A program made the translations under genes and the position numbers. This document shows positions 9,252 through 18,308 of a stretch of DNA of 26,763 bases, one piece after another. Position 1 is the first letter of the stretch. The number at the start of each line of letters is the position of its first letter. Source of the DNA: Fonsecaea monophora (lineage: Eukaryota > Ascomycota > Eurotiomycetes > Chaetothyriales > Herpotrichiellaceae); the NCBI RefSeq assembly GCF_001642475.1, contig NW_019174126.1, positions 1 to 26,763 of the forward strand, written 5' to 3'. A model generated the notes under the pieces. That model had not been told where the DNA came from and searched no databases. It saw only the letters and a list, made by a program, of their open reading frames with translations.

Positions 9252-9703
9252 ATGTCCGAAACAGACGGTACAGCTGCTTCCTTCATTGAACCTCCCTCGA
9301 GCGGCGACGACAACGACGACATCGACTCGTTGCCCTCCGAACCCGATTCCGATGAAGTCACCGTGAGCGAAGAGGAGGAATACTCAGAGTCTGACGCGGA
9401 GAGAGAGTGGAAGGAGAGCTTGCAGCAGTTGGAGCTGCTCTTGTCCATGGTGATCGTCCCCTATGTCGGAAAATATTTTGGCAGGAAGTTTGCCTACTGG
9501 GGTATGTGTGATATGTTTCTGGGCGCAGCATTCTGGGGGTCGCCCCGCGTGTCGCGTAGGCTTTGTTGTGGTCTGGGAAGCTAATCGAGAGAATCACAGG
9601 GTGGAAACAACTCATGGAATGGAAATATCCGGTCGAAATCGTCGTGACCAACAAGGCCGCGTTCAAGGGAATTGGCGCCATAGAAGCCGCGGCTTCTCTA
9701 TAA
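9252..9703 (+). CDS. MIM2: Mim2-like mitochondrial import protein
   Basis: I model two exons, 9252-9501 and 9600-9703 (117 aa), with a 98-bp intron from GTATGT to AATCACAG. The first half is very acidic and Ser-rich (residues ~17-50). A single hydrophobic stretch follows (~60-80), then a conserved-looking block with YVGKYFGRKFAYWGW, WKYPVEIVVTNKAAF and a small Ala-rich end. This layout, a short acidic cytosolic N-terminus, one membrane helix and a basic/aromatic tail, fits fungal Mim2. Mim2 partners Mim1 in the outer-membrane MIM complex that inserts alpha-helical proteins. The assignment is from memory of family sequence patterns. ATG 9252 is the first in-frame ATG, although the frame stays open ~94 codons upstream. 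Confidence 0.7.
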
Positions 9704-10327
9704 AGGAAATCCAACAACTTTTAGTGTCTCGAAAAAAAAAAGCAGGAAAGCAAGCAAAAATCGCCCGAACATCAGTTCTATCAAAAAGGTACAGAACTGA
9801 AACTCCACGGCGGCACAGAAAAGAAGAAGGCCTCAGTTGCAGCTGGTCTGACCGAGTGTGACACATTGCCTCTGAATTGTGCCAGAGAAAGGACTCTCGC
9901 TATACAGTCGCAAAAAAAAAACGATGCCAGTCCAGTCAGGCACAACGTGGCCATTGACAAAATATACATAGAAAAACGCTATGGCGCCAACCAACGCCAT
10001 CGCTAAGCACACCTGTCGTCCGCGGGTATTAAAACGAGGGGTATCACAAGTCATTTCTTTGACCTGAGTTTGTGACTTATAATGCTGATTGCTGACGTCG
10101 TTCTCGTCGAAGACGGCTCTGAGAACCAACCTGACGTTCATGTTTCGAGTTCATATTCGGATGTTTCGATACTCGCCCAGAATAGGCATATCGAGGTTTC
10201 ACTGTTCACGTCCTTCTCCCTTCCCTGCATCTCATCCCGGTCCTCTGTAGTGCTTGCGCCGAGGCAGACACTCAGAACAACGCAATCAGCGTGAACTTTC
10301 TGAATCTGCGAACAACAGGAGTCGCCT
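9704..10327. other. Convergent 3' intergenic region (Mim2-like / F-box)
   Basis: This is 624 bp between two stop codons. It contains A runs at ~9733-9741 and ~9912-9920 that could lie near polyadenylation sites. One 102-codon ATG-initiated frame on the minus strand (10141-9833) encodes a hydrophobic segment. It is treated under findings as doubtful. Nothing else was recognised. Confidence 0.45.
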
Positions 10328-11698
10328 TTATCTCGTCAGCGGAACCGCTTGGTGCTGCCGCATCTCCTCCAGATCCGCAGTCTGAGTGTGTGATTGTTTG
10401 GCAGACTCAATAGACTCAAAGCGTGGCCTATTGGCCTGCTTGAGAATAGCTAATGCGCCATCTCTCTCGACCCCAACCACTAACCCACGAATTGTGAAGG
10501 CGAAGATCTCTAAAGCATCCTCGGTCGTCATTCCCAGCCACCTTGCGTACAGCGAGTCTCTTGGTAACCTGATGGGGCCTGGGAAGCCTGGTAGGTAGAC
10601 AATATTTCTGCGAATAGCCTGGCTTTCAAGGGGATTTGGAAGTTGCACCTGCATATCTGCCACATCGTTTTCTGCTGCCCAAGCTTGGTAGAGCTCGGCA
10701 ACGCAAATATTGGCAGCTTCTCTTTCACTTTCGAGGTCGGAATCTGTTGCCCACGCAACGTTCGGGAGGATGACTTGAATACGGCGAGCGCGACTCTTGT
10801 TAGGGCGTCGGAAGATCCATTGCCATTCCCTCAGGATCAATTGCATCCCCTTTGAATCCCACTGGACGCATCTGTTAGCCTAATACAAAACGATATGGCC
10901 TCAAGGATAGGACGTGTACCATGATAAGACCATCTTCTAAGGAGGAGTTGAAGGGGGACTCACAAATGGTAGGAAATCGGGTTGGCGGTGTCTCTCTTCA
11001 AAATAGTGGTTCCCACGAAACCATGAACCATCGACCTCATGAAAGACAAGGCCAAGGGTGGGATAGCGGTGTCCACGGAATCGGCTGCGAAAGACCTCTT
11101 GCATGATCCGAGAAAGAACAAGTGCTGCGATAATGTGCGCTGTGATGGCTTCCTGCGCCGCGAGGGCGTCCTTGAATTGCAGAAGCAGATCGCTGTCTCG
11201 AAACCAGTTCACAGAATCATTCACGTCAAGGCACGGATGGAAGTGCACAACCGCCACCAAAGGAATGACACCAGCGTTTGCTCTGCCGAGTCTTGTCCAA
11301 AGACTATTGCGATATTCTTGATACATGGTCGTCATGTCTGTATAGTCCCCAGATACGGGACCTATGAGCAAGATGTTCCGGAGAGGAGTGCCGAGCATCA
11401 GCTTATCGACAAGATTTCGAAATCGGCGACACACTTGTCTCAGGGATCCAGTGGTGCGTAAAATATCCGGATAGCCTTCCTGGTACAGGTAGATGCAGTT
11501 TGTGATGATCCGAGAGAGAATCAGAAGAAGGACGTCGTCAGGCAGCCTGGGAATGGTATCGACCGGACCATTGAAGTGTTCTTGTCTGAGCGCAATCGTT
11601 ATTGCGCTCAAATCTTCCGTGGTCAGTATGCCGAGTTGCCTGCTCGAGCTGGCCGCCATATTTGGGGGACTGAAGTTGAGCCCGCATGTCTTAGTCAT
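10328..11698 (-). CDS. F-box-like domain protein, function unknown
   Basis: I model two exons read leftwards, 11698-10964 and 10861-10328 (422 aa), with a 102-bp intron (donor GTGAGT; branch GCTAAC 12 bp before the acceptor GTCCAG). The join reads ...DFLPF then WDSKGMQLIL. Residues ~49-95 look like an F-box: IPRLPDDVLLLILSRI, then a Leu-rich segment ending LRQVCRRFRNLVDKL. The rest shows no repeat class (no clear LRR, WD40 or Kelch) and I recognise no second domain. By family it would bind Skp1 and present a substrate to an SCF ubiquitin ligase. The substrate is unknown, and many fungal F-box-like proteins of this type have no assigned role. The start could be Met1 or Met14. Confidence 0.75.
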
Positions 11699-12042
11699 TG
11701 TTGGATGTTCTGGAGAAAGTTCGCAGGCAAATATGTTTCCTTGTAGGTCCTCAGTTGTCAGAATTGTTCGGCATCACACAATTGGGACCACGGGGAGTCC
11801 TCACAGTATATTAGGTCATATTACTTTTGGCTGGACCATATTTGTAAACGCATGGTATGATTGATTGTCTCTCTATCTTCTGTGGGAGTTCCGAAGTCAC
11901 CTATCTAGCTATGTGGTAACTGTAGAATGGCAAGTGCAACAGGGAGGTCACATGCTATGGTTACGTGTTAAAGCAGGTGTCATAGAGAATCCACAACCAT
12001 ATTGCTTCACAATACAGTGACAGAGAGACCTGTTGATCTGCG
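11699..12042. other. Intergenic, F-box promoter / methyltransferase 3' end
   Basis: This is 344 bp between the F-box start codon and the methyltransferase stop, both on the minus strand. It is relatively AT-rich. I see no gene, repeat or clear promoter motif. Confidence 0.5.
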
Positions 12043-13023
12043 TTACTGCTGAACCGAAGACAGAATGGCATCTTCAACACGATGCAGGGGTCGAAACTCT
12101 CGAAATGGCTCACCCAGAACCTTGCCGCGGCCATCAAATTTAATTCCCTCACTTCGAAGCAACTCTATTTTCTTACAGGCATATTTGCCATCCCTGCCCC
12201 AGTCACCTTGAAATCCGCCGATACTCCCATCTGCCGCTAAGACGCGGTGGCATGGTACGTCGGGGGCAAAGGGATTGTTGCGCATCCCATTTCCAACCGC
12301 TCGGGCCGAGGACTTGAGATACTCTGAGATTGCGGCATAGGTGGTGTAGCGACCGCGCGGGACAGAAAGAAGAGTAGTATAGAGCTTCCTTCGATATGAG
12401 CTCAGTGAAGGGTGTGAATGGATGCGGGTTAGGGTCCGCCTTAGCTCTTCCTCGTTTGCCTCAGCTTGCTTTGGCGATATTCTGTCCCCGTCCACGTGGT
12501 TGGGAGTGTTGAACGACTCTGTCGAGGTCTCAACCCGCCAGGATTTGAGCGTTGATTGGTGTTTCTCGGTCTTCCTGCTCTTTGTTGTTGCTGATGAGGC
12601 CGGTTGGTCCACGTCGCCTATGGTCCGTTTCGTACCAGCATTAGTTGGCCTTGACGGAGGTTGGTGTGAGGCTACTTCGCTTGCAGCTGCTTTGGCATAC
12701 TTCTTTTCATTCTTGCCTCTGCATCGCAGACTCGCCTGGTCCAGGTCAGAAAGATCTACCTTGCCAGCTTGAATTTTCTTGCCCAGTGCTATTGCATCCC
12801 GCAACTGTTGCTCGTTCATGTTTCTTATGGCTGGCTTCGGTAGTATCATGTCCCACTGTTGCTCATTGTTGCCTATGACATTGTCCAGAATGATGCGGGC
12901 AAAGCAGTGGTCAAGAGTCACAGGCCACACAGACTGAGCGGGGTCTCGCATTTTTGCCATCTGGGGAAGGGTTTGAGAATACAAGATTCTCCATTCTGTC
13001 TGCAGAGCTTCCACATTAGACAT
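12043..13023 (-). CDS. MGT1: O6-methylguanine-DNA methyltransferase with extra N-terminal domain
   Basis: Single-exon gene of 326 aa from ATG 13023. The C-terminal part (~205-326) is the DNA-binding/catalytic domain of alkylated-DNA repair proteins. It has a helix-turn-helix region around PRGRYTTYAAISEYL (222-236), the Arg finger in RAVG (Arg241), the hinge Asn in RNNP (Asn250) and the suicide Cys258 in PCHRV. It would take methyl groups from O6-methylguanine onto Cys258, once per molecule, in the nucleus. The N-terminal part (~8-104) holds a separate compact domain with WPVTLDHCFARIILDN and a conserved-looking tail ending in RGK. I recall it as a stand-alone fungal protein of unknown function. 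A basic, Ser/Thr-rich linker (~105-200) joins them. No Met lies between residues 69 and 247, so the enzyme cannot start separately. It is divergent from Mrc1. Confidence 0.9.
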   Translation of the reverse strand: MSNVEALQTEWRILYSQTLPQMAKMRDPAQSVWPVTLDHCFARIILDNVIGNNEQQWDMILPKPAIRNMNEQQLRDAIALGKKIQAGKVDLSDLDQASLRCRGKNEKKYAKAAASEVASHQPPSRPTNAGTKRTIGDVDQPASSATTKSRKTEKHQSTLKSWRVETSTESFNTPNHVDGDRISPKQAEANEEELRRTLTRIHSHPSLSSYRRKLYTTLLSVPRGRYTTYAAISEYLKSSARAVGNGMRNNPFAPDVPCHRVLAADGSIGGFQGDWGRDGKYACKKIELLRSEGIKFDGRGKVLGEPFREFRPLHRVEDAILSSVQQ

Positions 13024-13454
13024 GATCTTGGAAATGCAGAGCCCTGCGGAACTCGCCCTGGAGTTGATCCGAGCTGGGGGGAAACGATGCTCCGCCGGCT
13101 GTTGAATAAGATAGTCAGGACCTGTCTAGCAACATCTGCGAATGTTGGGAAGAGTCTGAATGTCTCTCAGAAGTGAAGTCCTCACTTTACCCCGTATGTG
13201 GCAATAGGTTTTGGGTCTAGCCTAGAGTGACTGGTGAGAGACGCAGGAAGAGGCCCGCCCGCGCCCGCGCCCACCGTGGCTTATCGACGTCACGCGTTCT
13301 TGGGAGTTTGTACCGAGTACGCGACGCGCCTTGGCCAACTAAAGCATCCATCAATGTGATTCAAACTACTCAATCAAAAGTCCAACAAGGCCTTTGACAT
13401 TGCACTGTTTTGGACGCCTTCAGTCACAGGCCTTGTCCATTGTATACCATTAAA
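13024..13454. promoter_or_regulatory. Shared divergent promoter, methyltransferase / Mrc1
   Basis: This is 431 bp between two ATGs pointing apart. It contains a GC-rich block (13254-13275), a CRE-like GACGTCA (13286-13292) and three ACGCG cores (separate entry). These lie 127-163 bp from the Mrc1 start codon. An in-frame TTG extension of Mrc1 (13410) exists but is not a normal fungal start. Confidence 0.6.
13292..13328. promoter_or_regulatory. Cluster of MCB-type ACGCG sites
   Basis: A perfect ACGCGT lies at 13292-13297, and a tandem ACGCGACGCG at 13319-13328. ACGCG is the core bound by the G1/S factor MBF (Mbp1-Swi6 in budding yeast, Res1/2-Cdc10 in fission yeast). Three cores in 37 bp ahead of a replication-checkpoint gene is a strong placement, although binding is inferred. 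Confidence 0.6.
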
Positions 13455-16400
13455 ATGTCTTCAGCAACGAGTTCACCTTCTTCTGCCAACTCACCCACAA
13501 GCGTTACCTCTAATATACTCACTCCAACGCGAAAGGTCCGGAACTTACTTGCCCAGTTTGACGATTCGGATTCTGATACCACTACTCCCACCCATGGTCA
13601 GGAACTCCAGCAGAGTTCCGCTCCGCGTGGTTCTACCGGAGCAGACAAAGAAGAGCTACAGAATGTGATAGAAGATTCTGATGATGATGATGATGACATC
13701 TCTGCGCCCCGTCGACCCCCGGCCACACGCGACAGTAAACCCGAACCGACTGCTCGTTCTCAGCGCGTCCTTGAGCAAGCTAGCCCTCGAAATGTCTCCC
13801 ACCTAGATTCCAACCGGCAAGACAGTATTTTCGACGATTCGGAAGAGGATGACATCTTCGCAGCACGGCAGACTTCCAACACCAATACCAATCTACAAAG
13901 ATCCCCTTCTCCTCTGTTCTTTCCTTCTCCCAAAGAGCAGAAGTCGAAATTTCTTGCCCTCGTCGAGAAGCACAGAAAGCAACGGCTTGAAAAGGAAGCA
14001 GAAGAGGCAGCCAGACAAGCAGCTCGCGCTGAAAGCCTGAGCGCCCAGGAAGCAGCACAACGCCGGATCCGAGGATCCAGCCCCGCAGATGACACAGATG
14101 AGGAGAGCGATGCCTCCGAGGGAGCTGGAGGGAAGAAGCTGTCCAAGCACGCTCGTCCAACACGAAAAGCTAGCAAGAAGGCCATCGAAGAGATGAAGCG
14201 TGAGACACAGAGGCTCAGTCGAAATATGCAACTCGCACATCAAGCGCGGACGAAGAAAAAAATAACCAAGGACAGCTTGTTGGCTCGTTTCAACTATCCG
14301 ACCGCCAGATCTGCACTCGAGCGAGACAACGAGCACTATCCTACCAGCAGCTCCGGAGCGGCATCGGATAATGAGGTTGACAACGTCCATGAGACACCTC
14401 CTACCAGCCCAATCACTAGAGAAGGGGTTGACGCCCAGAAGGAGGCTGGTATTTCAGAAGCAAACAAGGGTAAAGGGAGGGCTCCTTCCATCGAGCCCGT
14501 GGGGCAAGAAGTACATTCCGTTCCATTGACAGTCCTTAACGTCGACACCATGGACGAACAACCACTGAAACCTACAGCCAAGCCAATGGACAGGCCAGTT
14601 CAATCGGAGCTTCCACTGGCCACAACGACTATATCGGATTGCGACGACTCTGATTCCGATCTCGAAGTCGTTGTGTCACGTGGCGACATGCGCAAATATT
14701 CGGCATTCGAGCATTTGCCGGCGCGAAAAGCCAAGGAGGCTCGGTCGCATCTGGCATTGCGTTCGCTCGCAAATCTCATTGGTGACGATGTCAAGCATTC
14801 CATGACCGCGGCTGAAATGGATGCGTCGTTACGAAGGGCAGCTCGGATCCAGGCACGACAAGAAAGAGATCAGAGGATTGAAGAATTAAAAGCCAAAGGA
14901 GTGATAGTGCAGACAGCAGAGGAGAGAGAGCGGGAACAACAGGAAGTGGAGGATCTTTTGGAGCGAGCGCGACAAGAAGCTGTCGAGATTCAGAAACGCG
15001 AAAAGGCTCTTGCTAAGAAGGAGGGTACTTACAACAAGGATAACTTGGGCGACGAAGATGAAAGTGACGATGAAGATTTTGCTGATGACGAGGATGTTGA
15101 CCTGGATGTGGACTCTGGAGAGGAAGATGGAAGTGATCCAGAACAAGACGGTGACGATGAGGAGGAAGAGGAGGAGATTGAGAATGAGGAAGAACACGAA
15201 GAAGCTCTGGGCGATATCTTCGACAATCAAGCTGACGAACAGTATTCCGCGGAATCTTCGTCCTCAGAAGTCGATGCTGTTGACGACAACAAGCATTTGG
15301 ATGCTGGGGTCGAGGAAGTCGATGCTGATCACAGACCACGAAGAAGCCGAACAACCCGCATCGTCAGTGATGACGAGGATGAAGAAGTCGTACCTGCAAC
15401 GCTGCGATCACCACAGCTTCCTGCGCCTGCAAAGACACCCTCATCCATATCTCGTTCAGCAAGAAAGCAGATCCCTGGCCTGCAAATGTCTGACGATCTT
15501 CCCATCGGGTTAACGCAGGCATTTGCTGCGACAATGGCAGATTCGCAGAGTCAGACTGGGGCGAATTCGCAAGAGCAAGACAGTCTCACCATGACCGCGG
15601 ACCTGCCATCGCCTAACATCGCAATGGTGCCGAAACTGTACCGCTTGGATTCGGTAGACATGATCAGCGACAGTCAGCCAGCTTCTCAGACGCAACCGCT
15701 CGATATCAGCCTGTCGTTTTCCGAGTCTCAAATAGTCACACAATCCCCAGCCAATCATTCGGCTCTTCAAGGGGTGGATGTTACTCCTTCACAGGCACAT
15801 TTCGAACCAACACAGGATGCAGGATACGAATTGAGTCCGTTTCAGGGAAACCGCTTTGCCACCGACACTCCTCTACACCCAGCACCGCACTCGACGCTTG
15901 ATACGGTTATCTTCCCCAATGATGTGCAAGACAGTCCCATCATGCAGAGAAAGGCCCGGCTCATGCGGGGGCGCGTCAACGTCGATGAGTCGGATGAGGA
16001 GTCCACAGAATCGAGGGATCCATCGGCATTTGACGTTATGCAAAGGGCAGCCAAAAAGAGGTCTCACGAAGCGTTTGACAAAAACAAATCACGCGCACGA
16101 GAGGCGGTTGACGATGCAGCAGAAGAATCCGAAGATGAGTATGCTGGCCTTGGGGGAGCCAGTGATGATGAGGTGAATGAGGAAGAAAACGAAGATGACC
16201 GCAAAATGATTGATGAAAATACGGAGGTCGGCATTGGTGAGGCAGCCAAACTGGCCAAGCTCTTTGCAGATCGTGAACGTCAACAAGACGAAGCAGCTGT
16301 TTCCAAGTTGCTGAAGGACATCACGACAGGTGCACTGAGGCGGAAGCGTGGTAACGACGACCTCGACCTTTCGGACGAGGAAGATGCTGTAGTTAGAAGA

Positions 16401-17459
16401 AGAGAGGCCAAGAGAAGAGAATTCGCCAAAATGCGTCGAGAACTACTGAAGGACGAAGCTGTTGGCAAGATTGCGGAAGACAAGAAGAAGGAAGCTTTCC
16501 TACGGAGCATCGAGGATCGGCGCGACAGCGATGGAGAAGATGACTTCCTTCCCATGGAAACGCCTGGTGAGGGTGATTCCCAGGTGAAAGACAGTCAAGA
16601 GTCGCAGCAGGACAGTGATGCTAAGGGACGGCCGTCTGATCTCCCGATGAATGGTGGTGCCCAACCCCTCACGGTTACGCCCGTGTCAAAGTTGAATCAG
16701 GCTGGACGATCAAGGGGAAATACGAATCTTCACAACAGAAGGCCGGCCACACTAGCCGAGATTCGAGAATCTGTATCATTCCTGATCGAGGAGCCAGATT
16801 CGCAGGCAGGGATCATCGATCTAGGCCTATCAGATTCAGAAGATGAGCCTGAGGCGTACGTGGATCTCGATCGACATGTGCACTCCGCTGAAGCGGATGA
16901 GAATGCCGATGATGGTGACGATCTTGGTGATTTCATTGTCGATGACGAAGGACATGGCACCGCTGAGGAGACCTTCAAGAAGCCTGCTTTACCTGGCAGT
17001 GAAAGTCGAGCTCCATTCTCGGAACGACGGACCAAAGAAAGGACAAATGTTGTCAACCGGCTGAGCATGCTCCGTCAAGCATCGAGCTCCTCCAGTTCCT
17101 CGGGCAGTACCAAGATGGCGTTCTTCGGCGCAAGCAGTTCAATCACTGGCTCCTTCAACAAGGTTCCCAGCCTCCTGCGGCGTGCAACGACGAACTCGAG
17201 CTTAGGAAGCATGGCTGGCCGCGACGAGAATGTGTCTGCCACCGGGGTGGTCACGAGCAAGACTGAGCGAGGCAGGGCCAGTGAAGAGAAGGTGTTTGTA
17301 AGGAAAGGCACTGGGAGTCGACGAAACGCCGTCAATTACAGACCGACGGTGCGCGAGGAAAAGATGAGCCAGCGAGCGGGTGTTGCAAAGAAGAAGGCGG
17401 CCAAGGCCAAAAAGGGGGGGTTCTTGGGAGGACTTTTCAGTCGAGATAGTTGGGCTTGA
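13455..17459 (+). CDS. MRC1: DNA replication checkpoint mediator Mrc1/claspin
   Basis: Single-exon gene of 1334 aa from ATG 13455. The N-terminus has a conserved short block TRKVRNLLAQF followed by acidic Ser/Asp runs. The protein is highly charged and largely disordered. It has coiled-coil-like Arg/Glu-rich stretches (~170-200 and ~455-520), an Asp/Glu tract (~532-582), and a cluster of SQ/TQ sites (~695-786, with more near ~1040-1055) that fit Mec1/Rad3 phosphorylation. The MRC1 domain lies at ~894-1025, with EYAGLGG, DRKMIDENTE and the long helix through AKLAKLFADRER, LLKDITTGALRRKR and KRREFAKMRRELL. The C-terminus is basic and Ser/Gly-rich. By family it travels with the replisome, couples polymerase epsilon to the CMG helicase and relays the stalled-fork signal to Rad53/Cds1. 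The promoter holds MCB-type sites, consistent with G1/S transcription. Confidence 0.93.
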   Translation: MSSATSSPSSANSPTSVTSNILTPTRKVRNLLAQFDDSDSDTTTPTHGQELQQSSAPRGSTGADKEELQNVIEDSDDDDDDISAPRRPPATRDSKPEPTARSQRVLEQASPRNVSHLDSNRQDSIFDDSEEDDIFAARQTSNTNTNLQRSPSPLFFPSPKEQKSKFLALVEKHRKQRLEKEAEEAARQAARAESLSAQEAAQRRIRGSSPADDTDEESDASEGAGGKKLSKHARPTRKASKKAIEEMKRETQRLSRNMQLAHQARTKKKITKDSLLARFNYPTARSALERDNEHYPTSSSGAASDNEVDNVHETPPTSPITREGVDAQKEAGISEANKGKGRAPSIEPVGQEVHSVPLTVLNVDTMDEQPLKPTAKPMDRPVQSELPLATTTISDCDDSDSDLEVVVSRGDMRKYSAFEHLPARKAKEARSHLALRSLANLIGDDVKHSMTAAEMDASLRRAARIQARQERDQRIEELKAKGVIVQTAEEREREQQEVEDLLERARQEAVEIQKREKALAKKEGTYNKDNLGDEDESDDEDFADDEDVDLDVDSGEEDGSDPEQDGDDEEEEEEIENEEEHEEALGDIFDNQADEQYSAESSSSEVDAVDDNKHLDAGVEEVDADHRPRRSRTTRIVSDDEDEEVVPATLRSPQLPAPAKTPSSISRSARKQIPGLQMSDDLPIGLTQAFAATMADSQSQTGANSQEQDSLTMTADLPSPNIAMVPKLYRLDSVDMISDSQPASQTQPLDISLSFSESQIVTQSPANHSALQGVDVTPSQAHFEPTQDAGYELSPFQGNRFATDTPLHPAPHSTLDTVIFPNDVQDSPIMQRKARLMRGRVNVDESDEESTESRDPSAFDVMQRAAKKRSHEAFDKNKSRAREAVDDAAEESEDEYAGLGGASDDEVNEEENEDDRKMIDENTEVGIGEAAKLAKLFADRERQQDEAAVSKLLKDITTGALRRKRGNDDLDLSDEEDAVVRRREAKRREFAKMRRELLKDEAVGKIAEDKKKEAFLRSIEDRRDSDGEDDFLPMETPGEGDSQVKDSQESQQDSDAKGRPSDLPMNGGAQPLTVTPVSKLNQAGRSRGNTNLHNRRPATLAEIRESVSFLIEEPDSQAGIIDLGLSDSEDEPEAYVDLDRHVHSAEADENADDGDDLGDFIVDDEGHGTAEETFKKPALPGSESRAPFSERRTKERTNVVNRLSMLRQASSSSSSSGSTKMAFFGASSSITGSFNKVPSLLRRATTNSSLGSMAGRDENVSATGVVTSKTERGRASEEKVFVRKGTGSRRNAVNYRPTVREEKMSQRAGVAKKKAAKAKKGGFLGGLFSRDSWA

Positions 17460-18308
17460 AGCCCCGAAGTGATGCTTTGGGGGAAATGATGAGATGAAAT
17501 TCCTATATCGAGTACCTCGTGCCTCGTAGTCACCAACGCTCTGTTCACCCAATTGTACTTCATACCTCGGTCACGATATGGTGGATGCATGACTAATCAT
17601 ACCCCTGAGAGATTTGCCTACAGGCTCAGCCTTGGAGGGGAGGAATGGAGATATCACAAGGTCTTGTCCTGGGCACTCTTTCTTTCTTGAAGGAGTAGAT
17701 TCTGCAGGACGTTGAAGGTGCAAGCCTCGTACATATGATATAGGTTAAAGAGATCTCGAGAAGGATTGATTGCCGGTAGCCGAAGATTCGGCCGACACCA
17801 CCTTTCCAACTGGATTCTCTTGCGTTGTTACCACACATTGTGAAGTATGAGGTAGTCTGTACAAGTCAACTATGTGCATGTATGGGTGAGAGGACGCAAG
17901 AATGAGTAAAGTGAATTGGCTGGGTGGTGGGAGGTTGTGGTTGCTCGATAGCCGTGGTCGCGACCTCGGTATATTGAAATTTTAGCGAGGCTAACTCGAT
18001 GGGAAATACTTGACGATCGACAGGACTCGTTCCCTCGGAGAGAGACACCCATATGGACAGGTGCATCCCCGACCGACCGACCGACCTGGAAATCATTTCG
18101 CAGGGTCACAAATCCCAGTTTCTCATTGACTTTTGCTGTCTCTCTCTCTATTCGGTGATGAAGAACGAAAGATCCCGGGGGAATTGAATAGATAGGGTCA
18201 AGACAAGACATTCTCTCTCTCCTTATTTTGACAAACATATACACACAAACACCTCGCCTGGACTCGCCTCTATTATCAATTCTACCCGCCGGTCTTGTGC
18301 GCGGAAAG
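17460..18308. other. Intergenic, Mrc1 3' end / ligase promoter
   Basis: This is 849 bp between two plus-strand genes. Apart from a (CCGA)4CC microsatellite (18069-18086) and CT-rich stretches just before the ligase start (~18138-18150, ~18212-18222), I see nothing. Minus-strand frames here are short and low-complexity. Confidence 0.5.
18069..18086. repeat. (CCGA)4 microsatellite
   Basis: Four CCGA units plus CC lie 220 bp before the ligase start codon. Confidence 0.8.

Noticed and set aside
13410..13454. In-frame upstream extension of Mrc1 by 15 codons
   Set aside because: It begins with TTG, not a normal fungal start. ATG 13455 gives the expected MSS... start.
15010..15513. Plus-strand 167-codon frame and several minus-strand frames within Mrc1
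   Set aside because: They are shadows of the Asp/Glu-rich repeats in Mrc1 (GAN-type codons read in other frames).
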